The position numbers and the translations under genes were made by a program. A stretch of DNA of 64,000 nt from NCBI GenBank assembly GCA_029891385.1, contig CM057228.1, positions 36,521,023 through 36,585,022 of the forward strand, read 5' to 3'. The DNA is from Erythroxylum novogranatense (Eukaryota; Streptophyta; Magnoliopsida; Malpighiales; Erythroxylaceae). The notes beneath the pieces were generated by a model. It was not told where the DNA came from and did not search any database. It worked only from the letters and a program-made list of their open reading frames with translations. Below are positions 54,900 through 64,000 of the stretch, one piece after another; within the stretch, counting starts at the first letter, position 1, and the number at the start of each line of letters is the position of its first letter.

Positions 54900-56353
54900 T
54901 GCATATATCATAATTTGAACAATCATAAATGTTTAATAATGCATATGAATGAGATGAAATATGTACAATGCATATTCATGACTATCCCGATCATCAATCC
55001 ATCAATTTCATCACAAGGCATTCAACTATCAAAACTCACTTAACTAGCCTCATTCTGTGGGATTTAAACCTCCATAAACCATCTGAAACTAATTTTATAG
55101 CCCAATGAACCATTTCAGATCTTTCTCCAAACTCTAACTCTCGGGTCCACTGTTCATGTTTAATAAGAAGGCAAAACTTGCATAATTTGAGCCTACTCTC
55201 TCTTAGAAAAGTGTTCCTCTATCTTTTATCTTTCTATTAACACTAAAATCACTCAATTTGGTTCAGTAGTTTCAAATATGTATCTCAAACATTTTTGGAC
55301 TGTTCCTCTCCCCAAACAGTGTATTACATCCAACTTCCATCCAGAATTTGAACACCTTAAAGACCGTATCAAGATTCAGCTCCTTCATATAATTTGTAGC
55401 CCTATTACTCTAGTTTACTGCAAATCAAGGATCACCTCAATTGGAATCCTATAGACTAATATATCATCAAAATACTGAAATACATTCAGTAAAATATCCA
55501 ATTCATACTCCTTCCACCGGTACACTTACTTTGATTCAGTCAATCGTTTCCAATTTAATACCAAAGACCAAAACTTTTTGGTGGAGGGATAAATAAATGT
55601 GTTAGGAATCTAATGCTTCAAAAATCAGGTCATTTGGAGGTCTAGAGAAAAAGTTATGACCAAAAGACTCCAATCAGTTATTGCTTTCGTCTTAGTTTTT
55701 TCATCGCCTCATTTCCATCGTTTGCTTTTCTATCGTCTCATTTCCATCATCTGCTTTTCTATCGTCTCATTTCCATCGTCTGCTTTTCTATTGTCTCATT
55801 TCCATCGTCTGCTTTTCCATCCTCTCATTTCCATCGTCTGCTCTTCTATCGTCTCATTTCCATCGTCTGCTCTTCTATCGTCTCATTTCCATCGTCTGCT
55901 CTTCTATCGTCTCATTTCCATCCTCTGCTCTTCTATCGTCTCATTTCCATCATCTGCCCTTCTATCGTCTCATTTGATATCCAAAATTTACAAAATTTAT
56001 ACCGTTGGAAAGATAAAAGAAGGCTCTACAACTTTTTAGAAGGAAACTTTGCCATAATCTATCTAAATCAGGTCCATATTTCCTCCCGAAGTTGGAACAC
56101 GAATTTTCGCTCAACTCTCAACATCCTGCACCCAATTCTCAACTTCGTGACAACTTTTGAGACTCTTAGAGACAGAACTGAAATTCGATGTCTTCATAAG
56201 AATTGTAGCCATATATTCCTAATTTACTCCAAATCAAGAATCATCTCATTTGGATAACCACAGAAAATGTTATGGCTAAAATACTGAAAAATACTCAGTG
56301 AGAAATTTTCCAGATTTTCTAACTTTCAACACTTTACGTCACCAAACACCAAA
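54900..56353. repeat. LTR-derived repeats of other families
   Basis: Segments resemble the TGTTGG-family LTRs (for example 55,590-55,660 against 19,030-19,120). The stretch holds a 29-bp minisatellite. No gene, and no clean element ends. Confidence 0.45.
55715..55975. repeat. 29-bp minisatellite
   Basis: The unit CATCGTCTGCTTTTCTATCG plus TCTCATTTC recurs with a strict 29-bp period (for example 55,745, 55,774, 55,803), about nine times. A 127-codon plus-strand frame (55,656-56,039) spans it only because the CT-rich unit lacks stops in all phases. Confidence 0.95.
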
Positions 56354-57244
56354 TGTAACATCCCGTTACTGTTAGCAAGGGTATTTTGGGTAATTGGGAC
56401 GGACTGATAGGTTTCATTGCATTTACCGATTGAACATGTTACTGGCCTCTGATCATAGAGAAACAAGTTTTTTGCATATGCATTTATTCATAGGTACATG
56501 CATTCAAGATTTTTTGACATTTTATTGTGAGTATGAATTGATTGGATTGCGAACTGGAAACTGACTGGATTAGGATTGATTAATCGAGAATTGGGAGTAA
56601 GTGGGTTCGAATGACTGATTTAGAATAGTCTAAGTGTAACTGATAATTGATAGTGGCTTATAGGAAATTTTTTGGAAATTCGGGAGAAAATGCCCGGACC
56701 GGAAATTTTGGAGTGATGAATCGATTATCAGTATAATCTTGAAAGAATTGTCCAATGGCGATGGAAAAATTAGAGTTTTACTGTTAGGAATTAAAATGTT
56801 GAGCCATTGAAATTTAGAGACTGAAATTTGGACTGATTTGGAGACCTATGTCTATAAATAGGTAGGTTTGAGAAATTGGGAATTTTACATAAGGCATTAT
56901 CGCATTCTCCTTCTCTTCTCTACGGCGATCTCCGATTCCTTCCTCATTGGTGAGGATTCTTTGATCTTTCTTTATGGTTTTCTTCTCCTTATGCTAGCTT
57001 AACTGGTTTATTGTGATTGATGAAGGTTGAGAAGGATTGAGAGTGGATTAATTGTTGATTTGAGAAAGTTTTAGGGTTACGGTGATTTGTGGTTTTGATC
57101 TTCGATTGGTAAGTTTTAATGGCTTTAATGTTGTTATTACTGGTTGTTTGAGCATTTATGGCATGTACTGCGTTAGATTGAGTAGTTAGGGTGTTAAATG
57201 TTGAGTTTTAATAGCATTAATGACGGAAAATCGATCGGAGAAGA

Positions 57245-57465
57245 AGGTGGCGCAGTAGCACGTCGCGACGTCTGGCGTGCCTCGCGCCATGGCGAAAATT
57301 TAGTGCTCGCCCGACGACGAAGCGCAGCGGACGCCAAGCGAAGCACTGATGCACGTCGCGACGAGCCTTCTGGCTTACGTCACGACGAGCGGGAAAAGGA
57401 CGCACGCCGCGACGAGTGGCCCGTATACGTCCCGACGAGAGTCGTAAGGTCGCGGCGAAAGGGGC
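57245..57465 (+). repeat. CpG-rich array
   Basis: About eight units such as ACGTCGCGACGAG, ACGTCACGACGAG and ACGCCGCGACGAG. The 91-codon plus-strand frame across it is Arg/Ala-rich by composition and is not called as a gene. Confidence 0.8.
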
Positions 57466-58645
57466 TTTTCTGATTGAATGAGTGTTTGTTTATTGGGCAT
57501 AACTTACGGTATAGACCTCCGATTGAGGTGATTCCTGAATCGTTATGAACTAAAGAAAGAGGTCTACAATTGAGGATAATTATGGGAATTGGAATTTATT
57601 TAAATGGTATTGATTCATAGAGAATAAGGTCAATTATGGTTCATAGTGTGACCTAAGTATTGAATTGAGACAATTGGAATTTTAATTGGGATTTTCAATA
57701 GAGGTTTTGACCCAATGGATAGGGAATTGCTATAGGGAGTATGAATTGAGGTAATTGAACTGAATTTTAGGATTTGATCAATTATTGTCGATCAATTGAG
57801 CGAAGAGTTGGAATGGGACATAAGAGTTCAAAATTGGGTTTTAGCGCCGGGAAAATCGTGAACATGCATTGTACATAATTTCATAGAGACGTATGCATCA
57901 CTGAATTGTTTAATTGAGCATCTAGTAATGGGACTGTATTTTACTGTTATAAAGGTACCGTTGGATCGTCATTCCATGGACATTGCTGGAACTTCCAGGC
58001 AGTAGCTCGGAAGTAACAGGTGAGTAACTTAGTTGGTTTCTCAAATTCCTGACTGTCTAATTGCTCAACGTGAAGTTACTTGCCAATGTGAAATTGCATG
58101 ATTACTGAATTATACATGATCGAATGGCATGTTTCTACTGTATTGGATTGGACTACTGTATTGGATTGGATTATTGTATGATACTGAGGAATGTAATACT
58201 GGGCTTTTATAGCCATACACTGAATTACTGAACACTGCATTGCATGCATAAATGCATGATCAGATAATGGAAATGTGACCCAAGTGCTATTATCATCGAA
58301 AAGAGCCTCGAGCTCGAACATCTTTGTCTCGACCGGCCTCAAGCCCGAGGGGAGAAATCACGATCGTCCCCATCGAATCTTGACCGAGCACTTGGGCACA
58401 ATACTAAATAACTGGAAAAGATTCACATATGCATTGTATACATATGAATGATTGTTGTATGACACTGACTGATTACGTGATGCCATGATTTACTGTAAAT
58501 TAGGATATTATACTATAAACTGTTATATGCTATTGTAAATTGCTACTTAATACTGTAAACTGTTATAGACTACTGTAAATTGTTATATAATGATGTTAAT
58601 TGAATATTACTGTGCCGTGCTGTACGTAATTTGCGTAATGCATGA

Positions 58646-58698
58646 TTTGAGTGAACCATCGATGATGGTTTCTCACTGAGTTCACAAACTCACCCAAC
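58646..58698 (+). other. 53-nt three-way-junction fold
   Basis: Same length and layout as the other four copies. The outer stem has one mismatch, both hairpins are intact, and one loop is CACA. Confidence 0.65.
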
Positions 58699-59089
58699 AT
58701 TGCAATTATTTTTCAGGATTTGGCTAGTACCCCGTTAGACAAACGGGAGTATGATTTCAGCAAGCAAGTCAGAGTTCAGGTCGGGATCAGTCTCATGTCT
58801 GCATTTGATTCTTTTTTATTTATGAATTGTACTGTTATTTTAGAGGGCCCCAACTGATTAATATTGTATTGTAAATTGATTATTGAAATAGTGTTTGATT
58901 TAAAATGTTTCCATATCGCGGGCCCCAAATTATTTATTGATTTACTGCTTTCAGTGTTTTCAAAATGAAAAGATGTCATAATGAGTTTTAAATCGCATGG
59001 TCTGCTCTAGCATACCACCCTCACGGTCACGGCCTCGGATATCACCATCGATATCGTGTTCGAATCCGCAAGAGTGGGTGCTACATTTG

Positions 59090-59101
59090 TGGTATCGAGC
59101 C
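59090..59101 (+). promoter_or_regulatory. Primer binding site of second LARD
   Basis: TGGTATCGAGCC, four bases after the LTR end, is a slightly altered form of TGGTATCAGAGC. Confidence 0.8.
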
Positions 59102-62100
59102 AGTAAGTACAATCTTACATGGGCATTCGAGAAAAATGTGTCGAGTACATGCATTTAAGTCATGCCACAATGACGGACAAGCGATCCCGATCTAGTATAT
59201 GAGTCACATGCATGAGTGTGTCTTAGTCGTTCAGCGGTTAAAATAGTGAAGAAAATGATAATGTGTGAGAATGTGATAAAAAGGAAGATTAGTGTACTGG
59301 TACCGGCGGATTTATTGTGAGATACAATATTATAGTTATATGGGTATAGCGGATTGTAATGAAGTGATAGTTGTGCATTGATAGAGGAAAATAGAAATAT
59401 GGTAGAAATGGAAAGAGTTCAAGTGTATGAAGTGGATGAAAATAAAGTGTTTCATGATATAGAGAAGTTACAATTGAGACTGATTGCCGTGACAAGAGTT
59501 ATGAATAATGATTTATGACTGTGAATCGATTATGTTAGTGAGAAATCAAGAATGATTTCATATCTGTGATATTGATTTGAGTCTTGAAATATATGGGTAT
59601 AATGCAATAATGAAAAGATTGAAATGTAAGACAATGAAATTGGTAGATGAAAAGGTATTCGGTTTAATTGAATTGCCTAAGTAAATGCACACCGATTATG
59701 GAGCCCCATGGCAAGTGGAAATATTAAGCAATTGTCTCATAATTGTGGAGATGGCATGGGAAGCGATTAGTGAGTTAAGAGATGATCGTATTGTTTAAAA
59801 TTTTGTATGGGTTGGAATAAGAAATGAAAGTACTTATAATGATCAATTGTGAATGAATGGAAATTGTATATGATCCTCATGAGCGAGGACGGGTGTAGAC
59901 AGGAAGGTTGCTGAGTTTAGATTAGATTGTCACTGTAAGTGTACATTTGATAGTGGAATCACCATCATGGGTGAAATGATTAAGCATAAATGAATAATAT
60001 ACGTGAATATGATATAGGAGGTAATCAGGGGCCTATTAAATAAGTTTCGATCATAGTTCTGGTAGCCCCAAGTTCAAGATGAGTTAGAGTAAGGTATGAG
60101 AATGCTTGTAATGATCAATTGAGAAAGAAGTGAGACTATTAATGATGTTAGCATCGGTATTGAGCTTGCAAGAATAAAAGAGGGTCATGAATTCAACAAA
60201 GCCCCCATGATCGAGAACTGGTACCAAAAAGAGAAAGGTTATCTAGAATTAAATGAGATTAAGGTGTCTTTAGTAGTATGTGCTATGAATGGGTAAATTG
60301 ACGTGAATACATTGCCAGATAAGATGTGATGATTATAGCGATGTATGTCAAGATATTAGAGTAAATGAAATTGTCTAAGTGCCCTGCAGAGCCTCATTAT
60401 AAGGGATGTTCTGATTTTGTAAGGTATGGCATGAACTGCTCTTATTGGGATATTATGCATAGTTTAAATTGATTTTTCTCGAGGTATTATGAGTGACTGA
60501 TATTTATATAGTGATGAAAAATAGTTGACTGAAAATTTTCTATGAATAGTATTAATGATTGATAAGGTTTAGTTGATCTGATGAATTGATTTGAGAGTAA
60601 CCTTCGAAGAGATAAATTTGAAATGAAGTACAGAGATAAATTATGTTACTGAAAAGTGTACATTACGCCAATGGGATGATTCTGATTATGTAAGAGAATT
60701 ACTGAATATCAAGGAAATATTAATTGCGAATATGAGGAGAGTATATGTTCGAGTATATTTTGTGAAATTGTGTTCTGAAAGTACAAAACTTGATATGATG
60801 AATGTGTTGCCAACCCCGTTGGTAATGATGGAAATAAATCAGATTATGTGGAGAAATTAGGGTAAAGGAACATGTGTCAAAATGTGTTACGGTGAAACTG
60901 AGAAAGTTATAAGAAAATTTCTCCTCATTAGAGATAATCGACATTGCGAGAAATATATGAATTGATTATGGGTATAAGGAATTTAGTGTACTACTGAAAA
61001 GTAAAGTGTCTCAATTTTATTTAAATTGGAAAGCGACTATGAGCATCGATGATTGATTAAATGCATTTGAAAAGTGAATAAGATAAGTTGGCACAATTGA
61101 GGAAATTGGTTATTATGTAAATTTCATAAGAGTGAATCTAAATCTGATTGAATGAATAGCGGATGAATTAGTACGAGTATGGCATAGGGAGACTAAATGA
61201 TGATAGAGGTGTTGATAAAATGTGAAATTACAAGGAATATTGTATTCGGGAATTGAAGTTATTTAGAACTGAATGAATGTTGGATACGTCTAAAAAGTGT
61301 CAAAGATTTTCTGGCTTTAGTTTTGAAAAAACGTTTGAGGAAAAATGTGTGAATAGTATGGCTGATGATCATAAAAGAGACATTTGGAGAAATGTTCAGC
61401 CAAAGTATTGATCGTGTCACTTTAAATTGGAAATTTTGCAATATTTACTGAAGTGTCCCAATAAAGGTTATGATGTGATCTATTGAAAATTTTATAAAGT
61501 TATTTTATGCACCTTGGGACAAATATAATTCTATGGGCAATATTATGATTGATGATTTGAATTCTGTTATACTGAGTGTGGCTTAAAAAGCTTGGAGACA
61601 TTAATCGATGTAAATAGTTTGGAGATGTCTATGAATATGCAAATCGATAACGATTGAGTTATTTCGTATATTTGAATGATTTAAAAAGGATTAAGCGGCT
61701 GATTCTTCAAACTAAGTTAATGGTGCAATTCAATGGATTGAATAGAAAAAAATTCAATGGCAGAAGATCAAAATTTGGGCAATAAGGTTATCAAATCTAG
61801 TGTATTATTGAGTGTTAATAGTTAAAATCGTCAAAAGGGCAAAAGAAAGTATTATTTGTGCATCAAATCGGATTGGCAAAACCCAAGTGAGGATGTAGAA
61901 ATTGTAAACCGACGAGGAATCGAAAATAACTCCTTGTTGAGGAAAGTGATATGTATAGTCAATTAAGAGGTAGGCGTGATATCCTATCGAAGTTTTATGC
62001 TATAGTAAGAGTTCAAAGAAAGAGAAATTGGTAATTTAGAGAAAATCGAAAGATTGTATGTGTAACGATTACATGTGTGAATAATCAACGGACTTGATGT

Positions 62101-62443
62101 TGGAACCTAAGTCAAACTGGTATTGTGAAGTTTTAGGGACATGAAATTGACGATAGTTCAGACTGATTGAGAACATAACAATTGTTGTATGGGTAATACC
62201 AATGGAACAGTGTTGATGAGTAAAATGAATTTGTAATGGGGATTACGAAAATCCAAGTAAAAGAGTAATGATTTGAGTAGATTGAGGCTATTAGAATCCT
62301 ATGAGATTAGTGTTTTAATTATAAGGGGATGTGATCTGATAAATGACAAATGAAAAGCTCCGAAGTGTACTGCCTCGGCCAAAATGTATAGATGGAGACA
62401 AGGTAAGTAGGGAAACTAAATTCGCGATGAAATGACCTCTATG
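59102..62443 (+). other. Non-coding LARD interior
   Basis: AT-rich sequence with frequent stops on the plus strand. The longest minus-strand frames (for example 60,720-60,944) have no motif. Its conservation with the first LARD interior is at nucleotide level only. Confidence 0.75.
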
Positions 62444-64000
62444 TGTTGGACCCCAATCTTTGAGTGAAATTTGAATTATGAAAATGAAATTTAAGGAGTG
62501 CTTGGTGAATGTATTGTATAATAGATGGCTTAAAATTTAAAGAATATTGAGAAGAAAAGAAATGATTTGATTTTGATATCTTTGGGGTTTTGAGTGAATT
62601 GGTATGGTTTATGAAATTAAGTGGATGAGTTGATTGAAATTAAGTTGAAAATCAAGAAATAAAAAGAGAAAGTGTGAAAATATGAAAAATTGTGAAATAG
62701 TTGACTTTTTGACCTTTAAAAGTTGACTTTTGATTTAGGCATAATTTGAGAAAATGGTCTTCTGGAAACTTGTAGAGTACATTAAGAGCTTTCATTAGTC
62801 ATAAAGTTTGCAATTTTTCGATATCAGGAGTGGAAGTTATGATCAGTCAAAGTTTATGTTTGAAATATTTGACTTTTATTATGGCTGAAACTTTGACTGA
62901 GAAATTAACCTAGTTAGAGGTTAATTAAGCTTTGATGTTCTTCTTGAAAGTTAAAGGATTTGATTTGATCTTTATTTCGATATAAAGTATGAAATTGTTC
63001 GATCTCGGAATAATAAGTTATGATTTTTACAAGTTTATATTGTGGTTTTAGCATGATTATTAGAGGATAGTATCTTTGACCGAAAAATGGACTCCCTTAG
63101 GAATCGAATTGATTTTTATGTCCTTCGTGGAAGATGTAGAGCTTCCTTCAAGCTTTCTATAGAGACTAAGTTTGTCAAAATTGGAGTTCGGAAGTAAGAG
63201 TTATGAATTTTGGAAGTTTCAGATTTTTTATGTGAAAAAAAAGAATAATTAAGTATCCCAGTCGCTAGGGCGACTCATCGCCCTAGCGATGGCAAGCGAT
63301 CAGCTCGCATCGCTAGGGTGACGCATCGCCCTCGCGACGGCGGGCGTTCCGCCGGCGTCACCAGGGCGACGCGTCGCCAGGGCGATCTCGCCCGCACGAC
63401 GCCATTTTGCTCTTTTGATTTTCTTGACTTTCCTTTTTCAAATCTGACCTTTGTTCACTATTTTGCTTATATCTTTTCCGTCCGACATCCGATTGAGTTG
63501 ATTCTTATGGCGTTGGATTCCTAAGACAATTCCCTACATCCTCATGGAAAATTATGAATTTTTGACATTAAATTAATGGTGATTAATTTAATCAAAGTGA
63601 GTCGGGAAATTTTCCGAACATAGTTCAGTATTTTATGAAATTCGGGATCTGTAGAGATCCGATTGAAGCAATCCTTGAGGCGAAATAAAGATAAGACAAA
63701 GGGATACAAGTCATATGAAGAGATGAAATGTCAATTTTTCCCCTAAGGCTTTTAATTTCTGAATTTAAGTTCGGATTAGGGTGTAATTTTTGGATTAGGA
63801 ACATTTGAGAGTATTTTGAGCATAACTTTTGATATGTTAATCGAAATGAGACGATTCTTGTTTTGAATTAAACTAGAGACATAAGGCTACAATTGTTATG
63901 AAGACATCGAGTTTCAATTCTGAGATTAAGAATGTGAATTTCTGGACAGAAATAATCGTACATGGAAAATGTGTTAGAATATGGTTTTACCCGAACTGTT
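62444..64000 (+). repeat. LTR start, runs off the window
   Basis: Begins TGTTGGACCCCAATCTTTG within the LARD interior. It carries modules shared with the solo LTR at 29,903 (GTCTTCTGGAAACTTGTAGA near 62,758; compare 33,468). It then has a CpG-rich array (63,260-63,405) and an ATCCGATTGAGTTGATTCTT module (63,488). The other end is outside the window, so solo or full-length status is unknown. Confidence 0.65.
63260..63405 (+). repeat. CpG-rich array in partial LTR
   Basis: Units of the kind GCTAGGGCGACTCATCGCC and GGGCGACGCGTCGCC, strongly GC-rich against AT-rich flanks. The Arg-rich 68-codon frame over it is incidental. Confidence 0.75.

Larger units (their letters stand above)
56354..59085 (+). 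repeat. 5' LTR of second LARD (2,732 bp)
   Basis: Landmarks: TATA box CTATAAATAGG (56,852-56,862), donor-like ATTG|GTAAGTTTT (57,109), CpG-rich array (57,245-57,465), exon-like block 57,955-58,019, donor-like AACAG|GTGAGTAAC (58,020), an inverted repeat CCCAAGTGCT/AGCACTTGGG framing 58,275-58,400, the 53-nt fold (58,646-58,698) and acceptor-like TTTTTCAG|GATT (58,716). Confidence 0.88.
56354..62443 (+). mobile_element. Second LARD-type element (5' LTR and interior)
   Basis: Starts TGTAACATCCCGTTACTG. The 5' LTR ends GGGTGCTACA at 59,085, followed by a primer site and at least 3.36 kb of interior without gag or pol. The interior aligns by eye with the reverse complement of 36,230-28,880 of the first LARD (shared AAGTACAATCTTACAT at the start, CTCGGCCAAA near the end). 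It is cut at 62,444 by another LTR, so the 3' LTR is outside the window. Confidence 0.85.

Noticed and set aside
55656..56039. 127-codon frame with a repetitive hydrophobic product
   Set aside because: It is the translation of a 29-bp CT-rich minisatellite that lacks stops; the hydrophobicity comes from TTT/CTT/ATC codons.
57198..57473. 91-codon Arg/Ala/Asp-rich frame
   Set aside because: It coincides with the CpG-rich array in an LTR; stops are rare there because of base composition. A similar frame at 9,835-10,185 has the same cause.

Overview
This window looks like a repeat-dense, probably pericentromeric or intergenic block of a dicot plant nuclear genome. It is AT-rich and made almost entirely of nested retrotransposons. 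Long terminal repeats (LTRs) begin TG and end CA, are flanked by 5-bp target-site duplications (TSDs), and lie next to tRNA-iMet-type primer sites (TGGTATCAGAGC). There is also an Au-type SINE, an L1-type LINE and a PIF/Harbinger-type MITE. I recognise no intact single-copy host gene, rRNA, tRNA or CRISPR array. The only host-gene-like coding sequence is a captured fragment of a mitochondrial phosphate carrier inside a miniature LTR retrotransposon at 12,902-14,061.

Layout. 1-2.5 kb: decayed Copia pol (minus) broken by a MITE. 2.6-5.7 kb: a long Gypsy-type LTR ('family A'). 5.7-8.9 kb: unassigned AT-rich DNA with the SINE. 8.86-11.82 kb: a 2.96-kb solo LTR inserted in an old, probably Copia LTR. 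12.9-14.06 kb: the gene-capturing element. 15.75-21.6 kb: a decayed plus-strand Ty3/Gypsy element (gag, protease, RT, RNase H, integrase) split by a minus-strand solo LTR at 18,510-20,972. 22.1-24.3 kb: a 5'-truncated LINE. 24.6-38.8 kb: a second, inverted family A LTR. It is interrupted by a complete non-coding LARD-type element (26,428-38,184), which is itself interrupted by a 4.75-kb solo LTR (29,903-34,651). 38.8-43.9 kb: an LTR with an array of ~180-190-bp repeats, interrupted by a Gypsy deletion derivative that keeps a chromodomain-like tail. 43.9-53.9 kb: four LTR copies and three gag regions of one SIRE-like Copia family, joined in tandem. 53.9-56.35 kb: LTR fragments and a 29-bp minisatellite. 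56.35-62.44 kb: a second LARD (plus). From 62.44 kb: another LTR that runs off the window.

The coding parts are relics, so the most interesting signal is in the non-coding LTRs. Several long LTRs that differ greatly in sequence share one plan: a TATA box; a splice-donor-like site 170-250 bp downstream; in the 8,860, 56,354 and 53,874 copies a 65-68-nt exon-like block; a family-specific tandem array; a conserved hairpin (in five copies a 53-nt three-way-junction fold); and a pyrimidine-rich CAG acceptor shortly before the LTR end. Some also carry CpG-rich arrays built on CGTCGCGACG. This suggests a spliced leader encoded inside the LTR, which is inferred here from sequence only.
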